NCBI GenBank assembly: GCA_013398955.1 | Contig: VWPU01006192.1 | Span: 124,001-188,000 of the forward strand | DNA length: 64,000 nt | Direction: 5' to 3' | Origin: Callaeas wilsoni | Lineage: Eukaryota > Chordata > Aves > Passeriformes > Callaeidae | Part shown: positions 34,401 to 46,400 of the stretch, piece after piece | Layout: the number at the start of each line of letters is the position of its first letter | Numbering within the stretch: the stretch's first letter is position 1 | Position numbers and translations under genes: made by a program | The notes under the pieces: generated by a model | Told to the model about the DNA's origin: nothing | The model's database searches: none | What the model saw: only the letters and a program-made list of their open reading frames with translations

Positions 34401-37400
34401 ATTTATTAGTATTTACAAGTCCAGTATGTTGAAGACAGGAGTTCCCCATCACCACTTTCCCACAACTAATATACTTGTTTTTAAATTACATGTTTTTCAA
34501 TACAAAACTTCCTTAAAGGGCTTGGTTTATTAATATCTTGATAGGAATTCATGTAAATTACATTACTGACTCTATTGTCAATGTGCAGCTGGCTGAAGAT
34601 TAGCTCTAACCATAGGTAGTTCCATATTTAACCTCAGGTGGCAAATACCAATCAAACCTGACCAACATTGCAAATTTAAAAGTTCATTTAGGGAATCCAG
34701 TGACATGATAGGAGGTCAGCTTGCTGGGCAGTTTGATTTCTTCCATTACTCAGTGAACTTGATGACAGCAAAATCCTCCTCTGAGAAAACAGAGTGCCTA
34801 ATACTTTGTAAGGAGATTTACAAGGAGATCTTTATCCACAGAGTTTTGCAAGGAGATTTTATCCTCACGTTTGGGGAAACACTTGTTGCAAGCTGGGCCA
34901 GTAAGTAAGCAAGGAAACAAGTGATTTTGGAAGAGTCTGAAGCCAAGAATGAAGAAGGTGCCTGATTAGCAAAGCAGGTCACTCCTAGCTGCTGACCGTT
35001 CTCACTGCTGGGTGAGTGAGGGTTCAGGTCTGCAGGTCACAGCAGCCGTGTCTGGAATTCTTGTTTTCCATGAGCTGGCACCTCTGCTCTCCTGCCATCA
35101 TACCTCACAGCTGTGTGGAATGGATAAAGAAAGACTTGGTTATTTTCATCTGTCTGGTGTAGAAGTAAATGGATTTACTAGTAATGTCCTGAGCCATAAG
35201 ACAGTCAGCTTTGAGTGACCTTTGTATTCAAGGCCGGTGTTGACTGGCAGTCACAAACTGCACATTGGTGTTCTTTCTATCAAAAAGAATTGGTAAATTG
35301 TTAATTACTTGAAAAATACTGTCATGAAAATATATGTTGGTTGGGTGGGGTTTTTGCTTGCTTTGTTTTTACTTTAAATATACTGACAGTTTCTGGTATT
35401 ACCTGCAAAACACCTGATCTTGTGCAGGGTGTGCAAGACAGCTCTGTGCAACATAATGATACTGGCAGTTAGTCAACACCAGCTGGTTATCCTGTTTGTC
35501 ACTCCTCTCTCTTTCAAGTGTCCCAGTAGTGTCAACTACAGAGCTACTGGAGTTATTCCCAGTACAAAAAGGGTTTTCACATGTGCAGGTACTTGAGTGT
35601 AGTGTTACTATGAGCTTGATCTGGCCAGCCTGAGGATAAATACCTCTCCTTCAAATGTAAATGTAATTAATTAGTGGTGTGGACATCAGCTAGCTCCACT
35701 CAGATGCTTCTGAGTTCCCATGCCTTTCTGTCAATTCTATGTTTTCCTAGTCCCTGATGTGGCAGAGAGAGCACAGCTCACTGTCTGATGCAAGTAAGAG
35801 CTCTCTTTGTCGTTCGAGAAGAAACCAGGCTTTCTTTTGGCTCTGTGTGATAGCTTAAAGGCAATATTGGAAGCAATTTATGCACAGCACTTCCATGCTA
35901 CTGAGCAATAAAGCTGTTACTGTTACGATAAAGCAGAATTTTTGGTAAAGAATTGAATGAAGTCCAGTAATATGAGTAACCAGCTGAAGAAAGTGTGTAG
36001 AAGTAATTCTAGAGTTTAAAATCCATCAAAATGCAAATAGAATGAGCAGTGTCAATACTGATTAAATAGCTGAAGAAAATCAAGTTACATTGGGGGTTTT
36101 TGAGCAATTATGGTAAATTGAAAGTGAGTAGTGCTTCTTTTGGGGAATAGGGCTTTTCAGGAACAGCAAACTTGGTACATTGCTGGAGCTGAATGCTAAC
36201 TTCCTATGCCCAAAAAGCCTTTAGTTATTTGGGCTGATACATCTCTTAATACATTATAGTTGGTGCGGACACAAGTGTGGAACTAGGGTTAAGACCTGGC
36301 AACACTTCCTTCTGCATGCTGACCAAGTGTAACTCTTGGTTTCAAAGTCATTTAAAAAGTGCAGGCACCCTTACTGAGAAGACCATTGGGAGACCTTTGG
36401 TATAACTTTGAAGAATATTTTTTAGATGCAGAGGTAAGAAGCCATCTGTAGGATTTTGTGGGTTCCAGAAGTCAGCTGCCTTTGTAGCTATGTTTTTGAA
36501 CTGTGGAAGTGGTAGCACAGAATTTACCATTCCCACAATACATGGCAGAAATCTTCCCAGTTGTCATAGCTAAATTCATTGCGAAATATAACTCAGTACC
36601 CAAGAAGTATCTTGCATTGCTTATGCTAATTTCTGCTGTAGACTGTTTGTATTTATGCATATACTCTCTGTATTGAGGCTGAAAAGACCTTGGCTAAATT
36701 AAAAGCTGCTTTATTATTGTGATAAGAGAATATTTTCTGGGCAGCAAGCCTCTGGCTGCTCTAAATTACTTGTTCTAGTGAAAGAATCATGTTCATATTG
36801 TTTAAACCATAAAACAAATCATAACGATAGCTGGTAACAAATAACAGAAACATTCTGCAGTGCAGCTTCAACTGCCTTATTTGAAATACTAATTACTGCC
36901 TTACTTGAAATACTAATTCATTTGCCTGTCCCCGTGATAATGCTTCTTTGAATCCTGTAGCAATGGGCATGGTGATCATGAGCATAGGGAAATGTGGTCA
37001 TAAAACAGAGCATCCCCATTTGTATCAGTGTCTCTTCCCTGGCTGCATTTTCTTCCTCCTATCTCCTCCCACCTCAGATTTCTCACACACATGCACTACC
37101 TGCAGTGCCTTTGAAGGCATCATCTTGTGATCACTTGAAGTAGCAAGGCAACTCTCTGGAGTGCTCTTGCTGAGCACAGGATGTGAGAGGAGTTTGGGCT
37201 CTGGCTCATGTGCTGTAAGGCATCGATGGCCCTGACAGCATTTCTTTCCCCTCTCATGACTGTGCATGACCCGGGACAGTGAGAGGCCACTCACTGCCAT
37301 TCCCCCTTCACCCCTGCAATGCCCCGCTGTTTGTGGTCACACAGACTTGCTTCATTGGTAGCTCAAACATGACCCCAAGTGTCTGTGAAGGCATGTGCTC

Positions 37401-40400
37401 ACTTTTGCTGTTTGTCTGCCATAGGGGAGTGGGTAGATGGTTAAGAGGGGTAACTTTATACACCCTTGCAGCAAGAGTTGGCCACCACGGGCCACACCTC
37501 TGAGACAAGCATCCTGTTAGACCTGGCTGATGGTGCAGCCGTGCTGCAGACCAGCCCCAGGCAGTGCTGCTGCTGAGGCACATGGTGTGGCAACTCTTTG
37601 TGCTGGCTCAGTGGAAAAGCCCTATCTCCTGCAGCACCATTCTATAAAATGTTGCTTTCTGAATCCTCTGGCAGTGCGCTGGGAGCGGGGAAACCTGTGT
37701 CCTGTTCCTGGATATCTGAAGTTGGAATACATCAGTCTAGCACCATATGAAGATAAAACAATTCTAAGTTCATATGGCTCAAATTTCTGCAAAGAACGTT
37801 CATGGTGGCAATTGAGTGTGTGATTCCTGAACCCTCATAGACTTTTAGCAGGGACCTGGCAGCATCTTCCTGTGTTGGCTTTTGGTTCCGTGACGCTGTA
37901 AATTCAGTCATCTTGAGTCATTTTTCTAAAACAACTCCTGGCTGTTAAGGGAGGAGAGCACCTAGTGAGTGCCTTCCAGCTGGGAAATAAGAAATAGCCC
38001 AGTGTGGGAAGGTCACAGAATTAAGGCTTTTAGAGAACAGTGGAGAAGTGCTAAAGCCTTCATGTTCTGTTGCTGCCCTGTAACAGAAGCCAAATGAGTA
38101 TTTGCTCAAGGAAATTTACTCATTGTCCCACTTGTATCGTTAAATAGTGTTTCTACCAGCTTCTTGTGAGTTATTAAGGTCTGCATTTGCAAATGGAAAT
38201 TATGTAACCATAAACCTAAGTTACACTTTCAATAAAATGCCATTTTCTGAACAAATTAAACACTGATATGATGACAGTGGTGCTTGCCTTTGTAGACAGG
38301 GCAGTGCCTGTGGGAGGTTTCTGTTGAATTTCAGTACTGGTAACTTCTGGAAATATGTGTGTGTGTGTGTATGTGTATATGTGGTGTATGTATATGTGCG
38401 TGTGTATATATGTATATGTTTATTTATTTATTTATACCCTTTTCCTTAAAAGCTGAGAAAAGGTAAGGCTGTGCATCTGGTGAAGGGATGCAATGGCACA
38501 TTTGTCGCTCTTTCTTCCCACCCTTGAGGAATGTCAGCCAAAATGTGAATGTTACTTTGAAATTTGTGGAAGCCTGTAATAACTGAAGTGTGACTCCTGC
38601 TAAGAGCCATCGTGGGCGTGGATGGGGAAATAAGCATAGCACTTCAGTAACAAGATCAGTTCTTGTCCTTTGCTGTACTTCTATATTAGTTGGAGTTGAA
38701 TTTCTTCCTCTGCAAGAAGCATATCTAGCTGTAGTTGGAACATGCCTTTTAGGGGAGTAGGAAGATGTGATGGGGGGGGAGTTTATTCCAAGCTTGAAGG
38801 CAAATGTCTTTTCTTTTAGCATGCCTCTTGCAAGGTCTTGAGAGATCATTGCACCTCTTTGCTTCAGAATAGAGAGATTTGTTTTTTTCCTATTATGCAG
38901 TGACTTGGAAGATGGTTGAACACTTCATAGCAACCCTGAAAATAAGCCTGAAACTAAAAGCAAACCAGCTTCCTAACATATTTTTCTTTCCGAGATGAGA
39001 TATTCTGAGAAGTTTCCTTGAAGTAGCTTAAAAAATGCTCCAAAGCTTTCTGAAGTTGACATTACTATCAGTTCACATTCCAAGAGGAATGCTTCCAACA
39101 AATGACATTTTCCCCCAGTTTCATTTATTACACAGCTAATGATGTCCCTGTGTCTGCAGGATTGTTTCCTGTGATAAACTATAGGCTTCTGCCTCTTTCA
39201 TTCTTGTGGCATAGGTGAGATGAAAGATAACAGACAACAATGTGAGGAAGAGTATCTAGGAAAGTGTAACCAACAACTGGGATCATGAAGGAAAAAGTGT
39301 CTTTGTTGCTAGGGGTGATGCTAGGTGTCTAAATCAAAACTAAGACAACTTTTTCCTCTGTGAAAATCAAACGTGCAATTTCTTCTTGTCCTCTTAGTGG
39401 ATAGAGATTTAAAGTACATTTGAATCCAGCCTAATAAAGGCCGTATGGTTTATTTTGGAGGTAGTATTCTGTAGAAAGTGATCCCCCATACTTTGAATTG
39501 TGTGCTTCATCTTGCAGGGACCCCAAAATGTTGGGAGGTCCAGTGTGTAAGCTGCTCAATGGACCAGCTGACAGTGTTGCACCTGTACATCCCTGGGCAA
39601 GCTGCAGCAGCATGAAGTTCAGTGTAGGCCTGTCTACCTCTCTTTACAAGCAGGTTTGCTGCACTCCTTCCTTAGACTGATTTTGGAAACCCTGAGGTAG
39701 CTGAGGTAAAGCTCTGCACTGCAGTCAGACGGACAGGGCTTGTTCACCTTGTTCAACTTCCTTGGTGCTGTAGCACTGAGAGGTTGAATCCTTTGAAATT
39801 CTGAGGCCATCGTGGAAATTCCATGTGCCTGAGCATGCGAGTGCCTGCTTCTGAGCTCTTTGCATTGAAGTAAACTGCAGCTTTCACTGTCTAGTCATGT
39901 TTTATCCTTCCCTAGCAATATCCTTCTAGAACTTCGTAAGTCTTCTCACAAAACCAGGAGCTTAATACGGAGAAACCAATCCAAAGAATATTTTTCCTTT
40001 TGTAGCTGAGCAATAGACTGATATGGCAATATATTTTAAAATCCTCAGAAGAGCAGCTGTTTTACACCACTTATGTTTCTGAATCATGGACAGTTTGTGT
40101 TGATTGCAGTGCTTAAGGCACTAACTTTTGCTGATGCATCAATCTAGTTTGTAGTGCTGTTGCATCCTGAGGTTAACATATAAATCATAAGCAGTGCTTA
40201 TTTTGTTTAAAAAAAAATCAATAAGCAAAAAGGCAGTGCTGCCTTGAGATTTTTCCCCCATCCCATGCCTCAAACAAGAAACCATGTTTTAAAAATGTTT
40301 GACATGAAAATGCTACTAATTTAGCAGAAGCTGGCAGCAATATCTAAACATCAGAAGCAGTAGAGGAGAAAAGTGATAGGGAGCAAACTTATAACTACAG

Positions 40401-43400
40401 GCCAGGGATGAGGCCTACAATGGCAGTGTCATGCATGTTCTTTGAGGTTTTTTCCCCTGAAGTAGAGTTCAAAAGCAAGAATTGATTTCTTGATGGTACA
40501 AAGCTTCTTGTTAGATGGCCAGCCTAGCAAATACTTAAAAGTCTTTTTTACGTAAAGATTGACTATTAACTTATGTGAAGGAAAGCTTTGCTTTGAAGAT
40601 CCTGTAGATCCTGTAAAACTGTTCATGTGCCATCTGCTGAGTGAATTTGGACTAGTAGGGTTGCTGTTCATTTAATCTGCTTGACAGTGGGCATTAGAAC
40701 AGTGGAAAGGATAGAAACAGAAACATTTAACTTGCATGAGCCTCTGAGACAGAAGAGAACAGGACATCTTTTATTTCATTTGAGGATGTTAAGACAGGAT
40801 AGGATGAAAGTCGCAAGTATTTCCATGTTGGCTTTTACCTCAAGCTGCAGGAGTTTCTTGAGTGAAAGTTGTTCTGCACAATCTAATAACTGCATTCTAA
40901 CCTAAGGGACCTGTGTATGAAAGAGAAATTATCTTCCTGGTGCTGTGAAGCTTTAATTAATTTTTTGAAGGTTATTCAGGGATCTTTTTGATGAAGTCGC
41001 ACATGCAATGAAATACTATCCCTTTTTTTGGTCTTGTTTTTGCTTGTAAAACTTGTTCATTATTTTGAGTCTCCAAACATCAGATTTGGCTCACAGTTTT
41101 GTTTTGTGCTGAGAGCAGAAATGAGGCTACAAATTAAGGAGTACTTTAACCAGAATTACTTACAAAAAGATTCCCTGAAGTTTTATAGATAACGATGTTC
41201 TCCCATCCCCAACAGAGGATAATTAAGAACTTTTTTATATTTCTTGTCCAAGGAAATACATGTTTATGAATGTGTGCAAAGGTGTTTACTTGAGATATGA
41301 GGAGCCAAAGACAAAGCTAAATCTAAAGTACTTCTAGTATTTTTTTAAGTTGAGCAAACAACCATACTCTGCAAGCTTATTTTACTTTTCACTTTTTAAA
41401 TAATTTTTATCTTCTCCTTGCACTGTTGAAAACGTTTTAACTGGAGAAGTAACACATTAGTAAAATTTTAAGCAAAAACACAGGATTTGCTTTAAAAAAA
41501 TTGGACTTCCGAAGCATGCAGTGGAGTTTCAGACAGAAACACAAGAGCAGGCTGTGTAAGTATGCATAACTAATGTGAAATGAAACTGTTCTTTAGGATT
41601 GACCTCCTTGAGTTTGAACATTGTTCTGTTCCAAGTGGTTATTTCTTCCTTCTTTAGGTGGAAGGAACCGGAACCTTTTCCATTAACTTCGCAGAGGCTT
41701 CTGTGTACAGACAGAGGGTGGATATTTAATGGAAAGGGAGAGGGGCAAGAAAGAAGGAAAAAACCCTGAAACATGTCTGAACAAAAAGGGGTCACCTGTA
41801 CATTGAGCTATCATCTCGTTATGCCTCTTGTTGCCCATAAAAAGAGGCATGGTTGCATAATACGGTTGTAGACCCTTTCCCTGTAGGTATCTACAGATAA
41901 GTGACAAATGCCACCTCTGTAACAAAGCAGCCCTTCAGAAGGAAGTCTGCAATGCACACTCAAGCCCTGCAGATTTAAGAGTCTAGTGTGCATGTGGGAA
42001 AACCTCTTTTGAGCTGTTGCACAGGTTAATGACAGTAGAAATATCAGACCTGGGAGAGGGGAAGCAATGTGTAGTGAGGTAAACTGCAGGAGGCACAGTG
42101 TGCTCTGTTAAGATTTTGCTCATGCTGGTGACCAGAAGCTTAAATTTACTGTGTAAGATCAGTCAGGAAGGATCCTTTCCTCACTGAGTTTCAGTAATTC
42201 AGTGTCCAAGGAAGAGATGCAGCAAGGGAAGTGATATGAACACAGCAACCAACAAGTACAGGAGCTCTCTGTTCAGCATCATACCTGAACTGATAAACTA
42301 AGTGTGAACGTTTTGGAGAAGCCTGAGGGCAGGAAGATGTACTAGTCAGGTAGTATGCAAGGTAGGTTTGAACAATGGAATTTGCTGTTGGTGTAAAAGG
42401 AGATGAGGCTATAGGAGATAAGGAGGTGGAGAGATTTTAACTATGCCTGAAGAATTCAGGTCAGGGGGAAAGAAGCAAAGAATAGTATGTGACAGGGAGA
42501 AGTGGGGAGGAAGAAATTAAGAGAAGTAGGTTACATGTAACAGCTTCACAGGGATTTCAGTAAGAACTTTTAATTTAATTTTCAGCTTTCCAGTGGTATA
42601 CCTGTTGGCCTAGTTGTTGACTCAGAAAAATGAGTTAGGTGCATGTAGGAAGGGGAATATGCATAAATTCTGTCTAATTATTGTCTATGGAGTGTGCTTG
42701 CTTCATTAGCGCAGTGAACTACACCCCTTCAGCTCTTCCACTAACTCGCCAAGCATCAAGGGCTGGCAGGAGGAATACTGACTCCTGTTTTACCCCAGTG
42801 TTGGGTGGGGAGGCTCTGCTAACACCTGAACTGTGCTTTGGAACAAGCTGACTACCTCGTATATCTCACTTTTAGCCAAACATTTAATTCCATATGAATG
42901 TACTTAACAATTTTTTTTTTCTCTTCCAGTTACTATTTCTTCAACTGCAGAAAAAGGTAATTTTTAAAAGTTTTTATGAAGATGTGAATAGCTGCTTTGC
43001 ATGCAAATCCTAAGGGATGTAGAGTTTAACTGTACTCCTTTATGTGTGAGCTCTGTGTTGTGAGTAGATTAGTGCTAAGAAACAAGGTAAATATTGTACA
43101 GTTGAGTCTGTTTTGTTTCTAATACCACAAACTTGAGATGATGACAAGACCTGTGACTAATGCAAGTAATGCAACTATGATTAAAGTTTGCAAATATTTT
43201 TAAATGGGTACCTGCTAAGAAGAGAAAAAGGAGACGAGAGAAGGAACTGCAGCAGATCCACAATTCCATTTTCTGTTTAGGCCTGTGACCTGAAAGACTT
43301 CTGGAAGAGGATGAATTGTTGTTGTACTGCTTAATATTTTCCAAACAGCTTACCAAATTCCTCAGAACTCCATTCTTAAGGAGTAGTTAGAATTGTGCAA

Positions 43401-46400
43401 AACACAACCATTTCAAAAGTTGCTTCACATTATAATTTTAAATTTCCAGGTCAAGTGTTTGAGGCCTTGTTTTGAGAAATTTTAATCTTCATATTGGCTT
43501 TAGCGAGTATATGCCACAGTGGGTAGTAGTACACAGTGATAGAGAAACAAACTAACCAAAAAAAATTCTAGCATACTATTGCTGGGATAGTTGTTTGGGA
43601 GTTCATTCCAGCTTAAGGGGGAACATGAGTGGTAGATTAGGTACATATTTGCACTTTAGCTATCCACAGAGGGCTGTTTCAGACTGGTGAAAGCTCTCAT
43701 CTCTTAAATATTTTGCAAAAGAGCACAAAACTGGAAGCTAATCTAGCAGTTTTCTTCCTGGTGAACATGTATCAGAACACTGTAAAAAGAAGGAATCTTG
43801 ATGGAATTTATTGTTTTTCAACTTCTAATGGAGACCTGAAAGAGTAGGAAAATCTTCAAAATAAACTGTAAGCAATTCAAGATGTGAGCTTGTGTTACAC
43901 TGGATTTTTTCATGCCACTTCACAGCTGGGCTTTACGTAGACTTCTCAAAATTCTGCAAGCTGCTGCTGTGCTTGCTGTTGACCTGTAGATGAGTAAGTT
44001 TTACTTTCTAATTTCTTCTGGAAAGGCAATATCCATGTATCAGTTAAGGAAGTCTGACAGAGCAATGTTTGTTACATAGTCAGATCTCTATTTCAAATGC
44101 AGTGCCTATCTGACTGAAACAGGTTCTTCTAAGTCTACCAGAGAAGAAAAATGTGAGATTAATTAATGGCAGTGACAGTATCGCTGGAACCTGTTAGGCT
44201 CTTAATAGCCATCACCTGCATGCTGCTTGCACCTCTCATTCTGAATCATGTCATAGGCATCCTGTATTCATGAATTTATTAACCATAAATGTTGATTTTA
44301 AGATGAGATGTGAAGTCTTTTTCCATTTGAAAGGAAAGCTGGCATAAGTTTTCTAAAGTTCTAATAAGTCAGCTCACGATATCCAGGAATCAACATCAGA
44401 AGATTCAAAACAGCAAAGTACCAGAAACATTGCTATGTAAATCAATAGTGTGCATCTTAGCAAGTGTGTTTTGCTCATATTTCAGTGCAATAAGTACTGC
44501 AGTAAAATGATTTGAATTGGCAACTTTTGATTTAATTAGTGGCAATTTCTTCACCCCGTTAAGGCTCATTTTTTCTTTCTAATTTTATATTCTTGTCTAG
44601 TTTTATATCCATTAGGATAGGGGAATAAAGTCAACTCTGAATCTCCATTAACAGTGTAATATACTACTGTTATGTATTATTGCCTCTCTGTGATCTGACT
44701 CTGTCTTGGAAGTAGTATTAAGAATGATTCAGAAAAGAATGTTAAAGGCAAATCTTAGGAGGGCTTAGCACATTTCAGGAGGATTCCAAGAGCATGTCCT
44801 AAGACATTGTCTTCCTGAGGCCATAAATAATGGTATAGTATGCATCAGTGCCTTTAAAGAGAACTGACTTCACTTGGTCGCAGCATGGCACCGAGAATCT
44901 TGGATTGCCTTAGTTTAGCCAAGACTTCCTTGTGACTCTTGAGTCTGGCTAAACTGGCAGATACTGGGGTTTGAGGTTTTTGTTGTATTTTCCGTCTAGC
45001 TTGTAATTACAAGAAAATGAGCTGACTTGGAATGAATCCGGTTTACATTTGTACTGGAAAGAGATGCAAGATGCTTCAGGGAGTAGTCTGTAGAGAAGCT
45101 ACTGATACCCAAAGTGGTGGGTAGATGGACTGCTGAAGTGAAGCTGTCAAAAATGGCATCTTCCCTCCCTCTCATTTCCTGGGGAGCACTGACAGGACAG
45201 CTGTGCATAATCACAGTAGGAATGGCAGCATGGGAGTAGGAAAAGAAGCACAAATTTATTCAGAGTGAAGCCAGTATGGACTGCCAATTGCAGGATCTTT
45301 CCCTGGGTGGTGCCCATCACTGACTACTGAGTACTGGCCCTTGGCTTTTAATGATGGTGACGGATTACAAGATCTCAGTTACATGAAGAGTACAAGAGCA
45401 CTTTAATAGCTGCCTCTATCTAGTAAATACTGGTAGCACTGGCACAGATCTGTACCCTTGACGCAGCCAGCCATGGTCCCTGTTACTCTGTGTGTTTTAG
45501 GGGCATTTACAGCCTGCGACAAAGCTTTGAGGTTCTGGTGTTTGACGCATTGTGTATGCACTAAAAATAATCCTTCAAAAGAATCTGAATTCTGAGGTGA
45601 TTTTTATGGACAGAGTAGAACTGTTTACTGTGTAAGTTAGTTTTGCTGTGCCTTGCCCTCCCCTGTATCTCATTTCCTTTTTCCTTCTATTCAATTTCTC
45701 TCGCCCTCTTCTCCACCTAAGTTCTGATCTGTGCCACTGATTCCACTCCAGTTTTATGTCCTTTTCTCCTCTCTTCTGAACCATTTTCTCATGCTTTAAT
45801 TGCTTAACCACATTGTGTTTGAATGTAGAGTATGTTTTTAATAACAGACAACTTCTAATTATGCAGTGCCTACTACAGTAATACACAAGTTCTTTCCTAT
45901 CAGGAGACAGATTTAGGATGGCTTTAGAAAAGGGTTTTGTTTCTGGCATTTACAGTCAGCTCCACAGCTGAAAATTTGCCAAGTCTGCCTCTAAGGTTGG
46001 AGGAATCAGAGGCGAAGGTAAAAAGCATAATGCTCTGAAGAAAGCTCAAATGCAGTTTGTTTGTTTTCATTGCAATAAACAGTGAAAATCCTGAAACATG
46101 ATAAATTAAAGCCATGTCTTCTGTGACTGTGCACAAGCATTTTCTGAGCTGTTGGAGGTTCCCAAAGTTTTGAGCCTTTTTTGCCATCCATGAAGTACAT
46201 CATACAGCTTCTTAAAGGACTCTATCTGTACAGAGAAGTAGGTCAAATTTCCTACTTAACTACAACTGAAGATAATATAAATTAAGATAATATAAATATT
46301 TAATATGACTTCTCTAAGACTTGCTGTTCTGGCACAACTGATCTGTTTCCTCTTGACAAGTGATAAAAGAAACCATTAGAGGAAACAAGATTGGAAGGAA

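Larger units (their letters stand above)
25136..42929 (+). other. ZDHHC20: ZDHHC20 intron 1, 17.8 kb
   Basis: From donor GTGAGT to acceptor CTTCCAG. The first few hundred bases belong to the CpG island. It contains an 11-base-arm hairpin (27110-27135), a 24-base tandem duplication (36871-36918) and a TG/TA microsatellite (38352-38437). No CR1 or SINE was recognised despite its length. Open frames such as 32394-32813 (139 codons) resemble nothing known. Confidence 0.8.
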
